Assembly (NCBI GenBank): GCA_964401045.1
Contig: CAYNXB010000049.1
Location: 1 to 19,555, forward strand
Length of the DNA: 19,555 bases
Reading direction: 5' to 3'
Origin: CAYNXB01 sp964401045
GTDB taxonomy: Bacteria; Pseudomonadota; Alphaproteobacteria; Sphingomonadales; Sphingomonadaceae
Within the stretch, counting starts at the first letter, position 1, and every line of letters starts with the position of its first letter. The position numbers were made by a program, and so were the translations under genes. This document shows, piece after piece, positions 1-5,132 of the stretch. Under the pieces are notes generated by a model that saw only the letters and a list, made by a program, of their open reading frames with translations, ran no database searches and was not told the DNA's origin.

Positions 1-2
1 GG

Positions 3-764
3 ACCAAGAAGAACGTCCATCCGGGCAAGATCGTCTCGACCTCGCAGGAAGTCGACGTGATGGTGCTCGAGGTCGACGCCGAGAAGCGCCGCATCTCGCT
101 CGGCCTCAAGCAGGCCCAGCGCAATCCGTGGGAAGAGTTCGCCGAGAAGCACCCGGTCGGCTCCACCGTGGAAGGCGAAGTCAAGAACGCCACCGAGTTC
201 GGCCTGTTCATCGGCCTCGATGGCGACGTGGACGGCATGGTCCACATGTCCGACATCGCCTGGGGCATCTCGGGTGAGGACGCGCTGGCGCTCCACCGCA
301 AGGGTGAGCAGGTCAAGGCGGTCGTGCTCGATGTCGACACCGACAAGGAGCGCATCAGCCTCGGCATGAAGCAGCTCGAGAAGGGCGCGCCCACCGCGGG
401 TGCCAGCGCATCGGGCGGCGCAGGCGGCATCAAGAAGAACGATGTCGTCACCGTGACGGTGCTCGAAGTGCGCGATGGCGGCCTCGAAGTGCAGGTCGGC
501 GACGACGGTGCGACCGGCTTCATCAAGCGCTCGGACCTCGGCCGCGACCGCGACGAGCAGCGTCCGGACCGCTTCCAGGCCGGCCAGAAGGTCGACGCAA
601 TGATCATCGGCTTCGACCGTTCGAAGAAGCCGAACTTCTCGATCAAGGCGCGCCAGATCGCCGAAGAGAAGGAAGCCGTGAAGCAGTACGGTTCCTCGGA
701 TTCGGGCGCTTCGCTCGGCGACATCCTCGGCGCCGCGCTGAAGAAGGACGAAGAAAAGAAGTAA
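3..764 (+). CDS. rpsA: 30S ribosomal protein S1, C-terminal part (5' end outside window)
   Basis: This is the last 253 codons of ribosomal protein S1, which binds mRNA on the 30S subunit and helps start translation of weakly structured or SD-poor messages. The frame is open from base 3, so the start lies upstream of the window. The fragment shows the end of one S1 (OB-fold) repeat (EKRRISLGLKQ), a complete repeat at about residues 52-125 (starting VGSTVEGEVKNATEFGLFI, ending ERISLGMKQLEK) and a more divergent last repeat at about 143-220 (KKNDVVTVTVL to NFSIKARQ). The tail ends in GASLGDILGAALKK plus acidic/lysine residues, as is common in alphaproteobacterial S1. The gene closes with TAA and is followed by a strong terminator. 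Identity is very secure; only the N-terminal half is unseen. Confidence 0.97.
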   Translation, partial: TKKNVHPGKIVSTSQEVDVMVLEVDAEKRRISLGLKQAQRNPWEEFAEKHPVGSTVEGEVKNATEFGLFIGLDGDVDGMVHMSDIAWGISGEDALALHRKGEQVKAVVLDVDTDKERISLGMKQLEKGAPTAGASASGGAGGIKKNDVVTVTVLEVRDGGLEVQVGDDGATGFIKRSDLGRDRDEQRPDRFQAGQKVDAMIIGFDRSKKPNFSIKARQIAEEKEAVKQYGSSDSGASLGDILGAALKKDEEKK

Positions 765-786
765 GCGCACTCGTTGCGCTAGACGG

Positions 787-822
787 AAGGCCCGCTGCTC
801 GGATCGAGCGGCGGGCCTTTCC
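787..822 (+). terminator. intrinsic terminator of rpsA
   Basis: A 14-bp stem (787-800 pairing with 806-819, one G-T wobble) with a 5-nt loop is followed by a short T-containing run (TTTCCT). It starts 22 bases after the rpsA stop codon and before gloB, so it probably ends the rpsA transcript and separates it from gloB. Confidence 0.85.
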
Positions 823-852
823 TACATCGGGCCGAGCGCCTAGCGTGTGCCG

Positions 853-1611
853 ATGCTCGAAGTTCACCAGTTCTCCTGCCTCGCCGACAATTACGGTTTC
901 CTGCTGCACGATGCGGCGAGCGGCGAGACCGCTTGCATCGACACGCCCGATGCCGATGAATACTTGCGCCAGGCCGAAGCCAAAGGCTGGCGCATCACCC
1001 AGATCTGGAACACGCACTGGCACCCCGATCACGCGGGCGGCAATGTGGCGATCAAGGCTGCCACCGGATGCATGATCGTGGCTCCGGCCGTGGATGCGCC
1101 AAAGATCGCTGGTGTGGACCGGACGGTCGGCCAAGGTGACGTAGTAAAGCTGGATGCGTGGGCCGCCGACGTGATCGACGTCGGCGGGCACACGATGGGC
1201 CATGTCGCCTACTATCTGCCGCGGGCGGGAATCGCGTTCGTGGGAGATTCGCTGTTCGCATTGGGTTGCGGGCGCATGTTCGAAGGCACCGCCCCGCAAT
1301 TCTGGGCGAGCCTTTCGCGGCTCAAGGCCCTGCCGCCCGAGACGGTGCTCTACTGCGCGCACGAATACACCCAGTCGAACGCCCGCTTCGCGCTCCACGC
1401 CGACCCCGAAAACCCTGCACTCCAGGCCTACGCCCAGGATGTCGAGCGCAAGCGCGCCGCGGGCATTCCTACCGTGCCGACCCGGCTCGACCGCGAACTC
1501 GCGGCGAATCCGTTCCTGCGCGCCGATGTCGATGCGTTGCGCACCCGCTGGGGTGGCGTCGAACCTTCCGAGACCTTCGCCGCGCTAAGGGCGGCAAAGG
1601 ACACCTTCTAG
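853..1611 (+). CDS. gloB: hydroxyacylglutathione hydrolase (glyoxalase II)
   Basis: Second enzyme of the glyoxalase pathway: it hydrolyses S-D-lactoylglutathione to D-lactate and glutathione in the cytosol. It is a metallo-beta-lactamase-fold protein of 252 residues, the usual family length. Visible metal-site features are T-H-W-H-P-D-H at residues 54-60 (family THxHxDH), GGHTMGH, FVGDSLFALGCGR (bridging Asp) and the CAHEYT motif (last His). The C-terminal glutathione-binding part (HEYTQSNARFAL, NPFLR, LRTRW) is also present. I chose ATG 853; an in-frame GTG at 847 would add two residues. Neither start has a strong ribosome binding site, so the start is uncertain by two codons. The gene ends only nine bases before the assembly gap but is complete. 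Confidence 0.93.
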   Translation: MLEVHQFSCLADNYGFLLHDAASGETACIDTPDADEYLRQAEAKGWRITQIWNTHWHPDHAGGNVAIKAATGCMIVAPAVDAPKIAGVDRTVGQGDVVKLDAWAADVIDVGGHTMGHVAYYLPRAGIAFVGDSLFALGCGRMFEGTAPQFWASLSRLKALPPETVLYCAHEYTQSNARFALHADPENPALQAYAQDVERKRAAGIPTVPTRLDRELAANPFLRADVDALRTRWGGVEPSETFAALRAAKDTF

Positions 1612-1620
1612 AACCCGCCC

Positions 1621-1720
1621 NNNNNNNNNNNNNNNNNNNNNNNNNNNNNNNNNNNNNNNNNNNNNNNNNNNNNNNNNNNNNNNNNNNNNNNNNNNNNNNN
1701 NNNNNNNNNNNNNNNNNNNN
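1621..1720. other. assembly gap (100 N)
   Basis: Exactly 100 unresolved bases, the conventional placeholder for a gap of unknown size. It lies in the intergenic space between the convergent gloB and oxidoreductase genes. The true distance, and whether a small gene or repeat lies inside, cannot be read. Order and orientation of the two flanks rest on scaffolding only. Confidence 0.99.
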
Positions 1721-1737
1721 CTCCTCGGTTCGAGGAG
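1721..1737. repeat. palindrome at the edge of the assembly gap
   Basis: CTCCTCG, 3 bases, CGAGGAG: a perfect 7-bp inverted repeat directly at the right edge of the gap. It may be a bidirectional terminator between the convergent genes, or part of a longer repeat that broke the assembly. Its CTCCTC/GAGGAG core is shared with the palindrome at 18500-18521. Confidence 0.6.
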
Positions 1738-1762
1738 AAAGCGCACGGCGGGCCGGCTGGCT

Positions 1763-2377
1763 TCAGTAGCCTGCGGTGAAGCGGCTGCGCGAGTGGTTGT
1801 GGTGCTCGAGCTCGTCGACCATCGCGATCGCGTAGTCGGCGTAGCTGATCTTGCTCTCACCGTTTGCGTCGGTGACAAGCTCGTCCTTGCCGAGGCGGAA
1901 ACTGCCCGGGCCCTGACGCGGACCTTCGAAGATCGTCATCGGGGGCGAGAAGAACGTCCAGTCGGTGTCAGTTTCCTGCTTGAGGTCGTCGAGGAAATCG
2001 ATCGCCGGCTTGACCAGCGGCTTGATCGCCTCGGGGAAACCGGGGCTGTCGTAAAGCCGTACGCCCTCGGCGTTCGTGAGGCTGGCCGCGCCGCCCATCA
2101 CCAGAAGGCGGTTCACGCCCGCTTTCTTCGTGGCGTTGAGGAACGTCGAGGCGGGGATGTTGAAATGCACCGCGCTGATCACGGCGTCGACGCCGCCGAT
2201 CAGTCCGGCCAGTTCATCCTCGTTCGAGACGTCGCCCTGCTTCGCCGTGACGCCGGGGCCGCTGGGAAGTTTGTCTGCGCTGCGGGCGATGGCGACCACT
2301 TCATGGCCCCGCGAGACCAGCTCCTTGGTGATCTCCGAGCCGCCCTTACCGCTGGCACCTAGCACTGCAACTTTCAT
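1763..2377 (-). CDS. NAD(P)-binding Rossmann-fold oxidoreductase (NmrA / NADH-flavin reductase-like)
   Basis: A 204-residue cytosolic protein of the atypical short-chain dehydrogenase type. The N-terminus MKVAVLGASGKGGSEI carries the glycine-rich dinucleotide-binding loop (residues 7-13, GASGKGG), followed by GHEVVAIAR at the end of strand 2, KQGDVSNEDEL (family GD motif) and GVDAVISAVHF. The middle contains LLVMGGAASL, and the later FFSPPMTIFEG and ISYADYAIAMVDELE segments are typical of COG2910/COG0702-type proteins that act on quinones, flavins or unknown carbonyls. The substrate cannot be inferred. The ATG start is preceded by a good GGGGAG ribosome binding site. It lies downstream of atpF on the same strand, separated by 85 bases with inverted repeats, so it probably has its own expression. 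Confidence 0.85.
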   Translation of the reverse strand: MKVAVLGASGKGGSEITKELVSRGHEVVAIARSADKLPSGPGVTAKQGDVSNEDELAGLIGGVDAVISAVHFNIPASTFLNATKKAGVNRLLVMGGAASLTNAEGVRLYDSPGFPEAIKPLVKPAIDFLDDLKQETDTDWTFFSPPMTIFEGPRQGPGSFRLGKDELVTDANGESKISYADYAIAMVDELEHHNHSRSRFTAGY

Positions 2378-2395
2378 ATCGATCTCCCCAGGATT

Positions 2396-2450
2396 GGTAG
2401 CCTACCCTAGTGGGCTCAGCCTGGTTTGTCCGCCCCTACCGAACGGTAGG
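2396..2450. promoter_or_regulatory. inverted repeats between atpF and the oxidoreductase gene
   Basis: Two palindromes share the half-site CTACC/GGTAG: GGTAG-C-CTACC at 2396-2406 and CCTACCG-AA-CGGTAGG at 2435-2450. On the minus strand they lie after the atpF stop and before the oxidoreductase ribosome binding site. The second could be a weak terminator hairpin (no T-run), or the pair could be operator sites for the oxidoreductase gene. Function not established. Confidence 0.4.
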
Positions 2451-2462
2451 AAGCGCGGCTGC

Positions 2463-3005
2463 TCAGATACCTGCAATCGCCCGATCGACCAGCTTCTTGT
2501 CGGCCGCCTCGTCGAGCTCCTTGCTGAGCAACTCACGGGCGGCAGCGGTAGCAGCGGCGGCGGCCGTGGCGCGCAGCTCGTCGACTGCGGCACGCTCGGC
2601 GGCGGCGATCTTGTCAGCCGAGAGCGCCTTGTGCCGCTCGATCAGCGCGGTTGCATCTGCCTTGGCCTGCTCGACGATCTCGGCCGCCTGCTTTTCAGCG
2701 GCGACGCGGATCGCGGCGATTTCCTTGTCCGCCTGAGCGGACTTCTTCTCGTACTCATCGCGCAGCTTCTGCGCTTCGGCGCGCAAGCTGGCCGCTTCGG
2801 CGAGCTGCGTGCGGATGCCGGCAATACGATCGTCGAGCACCTTGCCGACGATCCGGGGGACCCCAGCCTTGAGCGCGATCAGAAACACGCAGATCATCGC
2901 GACCGCGACGATCCCGCCAGGGGTCAGAAACGGCAGGCCATAAGCCATCGCCTCCTCGTGGTGCTCGGCGCCGTGGGCGGCTTCTGCAGCAAGGAACTCA
3001 AGCAT
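2463..3005 (-). CDS. atpF: F1Fo ATP synthase subunit b
   Basis: One of the two non-identical b subunits that form the peripheral stalk holding F1 against the rotating c-ring. The 180-residue protein has a short N-terminus rich in His/Glu/Ala, one membrane segment at about residues 25-47 (TPGGIVAVAMICVFLIALKAG), then a long charged Ala/Glu/Lys-rich helix with coiled-coil character (QLAEAASLRAEAQKLRDEYEKK and onward) to the C-terminus. The start ATG overlaps the end of atpF' by 8 bases, so translation is likely coupled. It is the last gene of the atpI-B-E-F'-F operon; the F1 genes (atpHAGDC) are elsewhere, as usual in alphaproteobacteria. Which paralogue is b and which b' is assigned from gene order (b' before b). 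Confidence 0.93.
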   Translation of the reverse strand: MLEFLAAEAAHGAEHHEEAMAYGLPFLTPGGIVAVAMICVFLIALKAGVPRIVGKVLDDRIAGIRTQLAEAASLRAEAQKLRDEYEKKSAQADKEIAAIRVAAEKQAAEIVEQAKADATALIERHKALSADKIAAAERAAVDELRATAAAAATAAARELLSKELDEAADKKLVDRAIAGI

Positions 3006-3492
3006 TGCCCATCGCTCCCGCGACCGCCGCCCGCGCGGCCTTGTCGCTCACCTTGGCGCCGGTCAGCTTGGCGACGATGCCCTGCGCAGCCTCGATCGCG
3101 ACGGTCTCGATCTCGGCGCGCGCGCTGGCGCGTGCCGCATCGAGCGCCTGCGCGGCTTCGTCAGCCTTCTTCGCAAGCCGCTGGTCCGCGGCCGCGATGC
3201 GTTTGCCAGCATCGGCGGCCGCTTCGGCCTTGGCTGAAGCTGCAACGGCGTGAGCCGCCTCATGTGCTTCGTTCATGCGGGCGCGCCAGGCTTCCTCGCT
3301 CGCGTCGGCTTCGGCGCGCAGGCGCTCGGCCTCGGCGAGGTCGGCGGCGATCTGCGCGTCGCGCGCCTCGACCGTCGCTTCGACCTTGGGCACGATCCCG
3401 CGCCCGACGAAGAAGTAGATCACCGCCAGTACCAGCAGCAGCCAGAACCACTGCGACTGATAGACCAGCGCAAGTTGCGAAAGTTGAGGCAT
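2998..3492 (-). CDS. atpF': F1Fo ATP synthase subunit b'
   Basis: Second b-type subunit (also called AtpG/AtpX), 164 residues, partner of AtpF in a heterodimeric stator stalk. MPQLSQLALVYQSQWFWLL leads into a membrane segment at about residues 14-30 (FWLLLVLAVIYFFVGRG), followed by IVPKVEATVEARDAQIAADL and a long alanine/glutamate-rich helix. These are hallmarks of photosynthetic-type and alphaproteobacterial b' subunits. The start is ATG at 3492, with only a weak GGTCGGA upstream. It lies 49 bases after the atpE stop; that gap contains a strong hairpin. It overlaps atpF by 8 bases. Confidence 0.93.
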   Translation of the reverse strand: MPQLSQLALVYQSQWFWLLLVLAVIYFFVGRGIVPKVEATVEARDAQIAADLAEAERLRAEADASEEAWRARMNEAHEAAHAVAASAKAEAAADAGKRIAAADQRLAKKADEAAQALDAARASARAEIETVAIEAAQGIVAKLTGAKVSDKAARAAVAGAMGNA

Positions 3493-3512
3493 CGTCCGAC
3501 CTTATGCGGGCG

Positions 3513-3534
3513 GGCGGACGGCGAACCGTCCGCC
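3513..3534 (-). promoter_or_regulatory. GC-rich intercistronic hairpin between atpE and atpF'
   Basis: Read on the minus strand, GGCGGACGG, loop TTCG, CCGTCCGCC: a perfect 9-bp stem that begins 7 bases after the atpE stop codon. There is no T-run after it, so it is not a classical full terminator. Its position suggests an mRNA-stabilising 3' end for the atpI-B-E part or partial attenuation before atpF', either of which would raise subunit c relative to the b subunits. Confidence 0.65.
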
Positions 3535-3541
3535 TGTCCGA

Positions 3542-3769
3542 TCAACGCGCGTAGAGGATGATCATCGCCACGGCGAACGCCATCAGACCGAGCAACTCGG
3601 CGGCGGCGAAGCCGATGTAGAGCGTGCCGGTCTGGCCGCCGGCGGCAGCGGGGTTGCGCAGCGCACCCTGAAGGAACGAACCGAACACGAAGCCGACGCC
3701 GGCAGCAGCGGCACCGACACCGATCGCGGCGATACCGGCGCCGATGACCTGAGCAGAAGCGAGTTCCAT
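3542..3769 (-). CDS. atpE: F1Fo ATP synthase subunit c
   Basis: Ring-forming proteolipid of the Fo motor, 75 residues. It is a helical hairpin: helix 1 at about residues 7-33 carries the small-residue packing pattern (GIAAIGVGAAAAGVGFVFG), the polar loop is R38-N39-P40, and helix 2 at about 48-74 contains the proton-carrying carboxylate E58 (GFAAAELLGLMAF). I chose ATG 3769 because it gives the family length and has an AACGGAG ribosome binding site 8-9 bases upstream; a longer reading frame continues upstream only into the atpB end. Several copies of c are needed per enzyme, and the gene is bracketed by an AT-rich leader and a GC-rich hairpin that may serve this. Confidence 0.96.
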   Translation of the reverse strand: MELASAQVIGAGIAAIGVGAAAAGVGFVFGSFLQGALRNPAAAGGQTGTLYIGFAAAELLGLMAFAVAMIILYAR

Positions 3770-3800
3770 ATTCTTAACTCCGTTGGATAAAATATTGATA
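3770..3800 (-). promoter_or_regulatory. AT-rich translational leader of atpE
   Basis: The 31 bases between the atpB stop and the atpE start are about 74% A+T in otherwise strongly GC-rich surroundings. Read on the minus strand they begin ATATCAATATTTTATCC and end with the AACGGAG ribosome binding site. A U/A-rich stretch immediately before the atpE ribosome binding site is a known translation enhancer in E. coli; the likeness here is positional and compositional, not by sequence. Confidence 0.5.
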
Positions 3801-4580
3801 TTAATGAAGATTGACCGCGTCGTTGATGTACAGCGACGTGAGCAGGGCAAACACGAACGCCTGAATCGCGCCAACCAGCAGTTCGAGCGCATTGACGAAG
3901 ATCACGAACACGAACGCCAGCAGACTGATGCCGTAGCCCATCGGTGTGCCCGCGTTGAGGCCCTGGACGACGAAATTGCCGAACACCTCGAGCAGGATGT
4001 GCCCGGCGAACATCGCGATGAACGGCCGCAGCCCGAGGCTGAACGGACGCACCATGAAGCTGATGAACTCGATCGGCGCGACGATGAACTTGAGCGGCAG
4101 CGGCGTGCCGTGGGGCACGAACAGGCCGAAGAACTTGAGCCCGTGCTTCCAGAAGCCAACGCCCAGAACGATCGCGAAGCTGATGATCGACATCGTGCCG
4201 GTGACGGTGAACTGGCTGGTGACGGTGAACGGATGCGCGCCCGGCACGATCGCGAACGGCATCGCGCCGATCCAGTTGGCCGCGAGTATAAAGGTGAACG
4301 CGGTGAACACCCACGGCAGGTACTTGCGCCCTTCGGCGCCGATGCTCTGCCGGGTGACGTTATCGAGAAAGCCGGTCAGCATCTCGACCGCAGCCTGCCA
4401 GCGGCCGGGAACCAGCTGGCGCCGGGTCCCGCCCCACATGAACAGCACGATCGCGGCCAGCACGATAAGCATCCACAGCGCGGAGTTGGTGAACTGGAAC
4501 GGGGTCGCGACCAGTCCGTCCGCGCCGATGGGCGCGATCTGGAACTGGTGCATCGGATCGATCTTGGCGGCGGCGGCCAC
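3801..4580 (-). CDS. atpB: F1Fo ATP synthase subunit a
   Basis: Stator subunit that forms the two proton half-channels against the c-ring. The 259-residue product is predicted to be a multi-helix membrane protein: hydrophobic segments start at about FTNSALWMLIVLAAIVLFMW, then VFTAFTFILAANWIGAMPF, the conserved SLGLR helix, and the C-terminal ISLLAFVFVIFVNALELLVGAIQAFVFALLTSLYI. I use GTG 4580 as start because VAAAAKIDPMHQFQI matches the usual short N-terminus and AGGGAAG lies upstream; a frame continuing to 4694 would overlap atpI. The essential arginine is R185, but the motif reads R185-P-F-I-A-M-F-A-G-H where the family normally has RLFxNM. The gene lies 29 bases after atpI. Confidence 0.95.
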   Translation of the reverse strand: MAAAAKIDPMHQFQIAPIGADGLVATPFQFTNSALWMLIVLAAIVLFMWGGTRRQLVPGRWQAAVEMLTGFLDNVTRQSIGAEGRKYLPWVFTAFTFILAANWIGAMPFAIVPGAHPFTVTSQFTVTGTMSIISFAIVLGVGFWKHGLKFFGLFVPHGTPLPLKFIVAPIEFISFMVRPFSLGLRPFIAMFAGHILLEVFGNFVVQGLNAGTPMGYGISLLAFVFVIFVNALELLVGAIQAFVFALLTSLYINDAVNLH

Positions 4581-4609
4581 GGGTCGGTTCTTCCCTGTTC
4601 TTGTTGGGC

Positions 4610-4939
4610 CTAGCGGCCGCGGTTCTGGTTCATGCGGACGACGTGCATGCACGCGCCGGCGAAAGCGAGGAACATCAACCCGATCGTGATCCACGGCAGC
4701 GTGTCGAACACGTTGTCGAGCACCAGGCCGACGATGATCCCGCCGAGCGGATAGCCGAGCATGGTCGAGGCGATCTGGATCCCGGCGCTGCGCCCGTCGC
4801 GCATCGGCGCGTGCTCCTTCGCGAGCCGCTCGTCCTCAGTCTTGCGGGCGGCGGCAATACGGCCTTCAAGCGAATCGACGCGCTTGTCCTCCGGAATGCC
4901 ATCTGGGCCGATGGGTGCGTTTTCGGACTCGTTAGCCAC
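4610..4939 (-). CDS. atpI: ATP synthase assembly/accessory protein I (AtpI)
   Basis: Small membrane protein that leads the Fo operon in alphaproteobacteria; AtpI homologues help assemble the c-ring or associate with the synthase. It has 109 residues: an acidic/charged N-terminal half (PIGPDGIPEDKRVDSLEGRIAAARKTEDERLAKEH) followed by two hydrophobic segments (about 53-75, IQIASTMLGYPLGGIIVGLVLDN, and 80-100, LPWITIGLMFLAFAGACMHVV). The YPLGGIIVGLVLD stretch is typical of the family. The start is GTG 4939; the ribosome binding site is weak. It is the first gene of the minus-strand atp operon, with a candidate promoter at 5011-5039. Confidence 0.9.
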   Translation of the reverse strand: MANESENAPIGPDGIPEDKRVDSLEGRIAAARKTEDERLAKEHAPMRDGRSAGIQIASTMLGYPLGGIIVGLVLDNVFDTLPWITIGLMFLAFAGACMHVVRMNQNRGR

Positions 4940-5010
4940 GATGAAGCGCCAGCCTCGCTAGGGGGTTGCATAGGGGTGCGCGGCCCGGTTGCCCGGCCGG
5001 CGACGCGCCG

Positions 5011-5039
5011 CCCTTAGGCATGGGTTCGGGGCGAGTCAA
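5011..5039 (-). promoter_or_regulatory. candidate promoter of the atp operon
   Basis: On the minus strand, TTGACT (5034-5039), a 17-base spacer, and TAAGGG (5011-5016) fit a sigma70-type promoter with a good -35 and a poor -10, as is common in alphaproteobacteria. It would give a leader of roughly 65 bases before atpI. It lies in the divergent region shared with the flavoprotein gene. Confidence 0.35.
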
Positions 5040-5101
5040 CCGGATGGGGGGACGCCCCGGGCGCGCGCGTGCGGCTCGCTCCGACGCACGAATTGCGGCA
5101 A

Positions 5102-5127
5102 GCTCCGTTAACGCGATTCGACGGAGC
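5102..5127 (+). promoter_or_regulatory. hairpin masking the ribosome binding site of the flavoprotein gene
   Basis: GCTCCGT (5102-5108), a 12-base loop, and ACGGAGC (5121-5127) form a perfect 7-bp stem. The right arm contains the GGAG ribosome binding site for the ATG at 5133, so folding of the leader would hide it. Confidence 0.45.
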
Positions 5128-5132
5128 GTGAA

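Noticed and set aside
1158..1878. Open frames reading through the N run
   Set aside because: Unknown bases cannot be translated; the frames overlap gloB or the oxidoreductase gene in the wrong frame.
2076..3554. Long plus-strand open frame of 492 codons
   Set aside because: It lies antisense to atpF, atpF' and the oxidoreductase gene; its product is low-complexity Arg/Pro/Ser sequence with no recognisable domain, a GC-rich shadow frame.
4581..4694. Upstream extension of AtpB beyond GTG 4580
   Set aside because: The 38 extra codons overlap atpI, are Arg/Pro-rich and unlike the AtpB N-terminus; VAAAAKIDPMHQF is the natural start.
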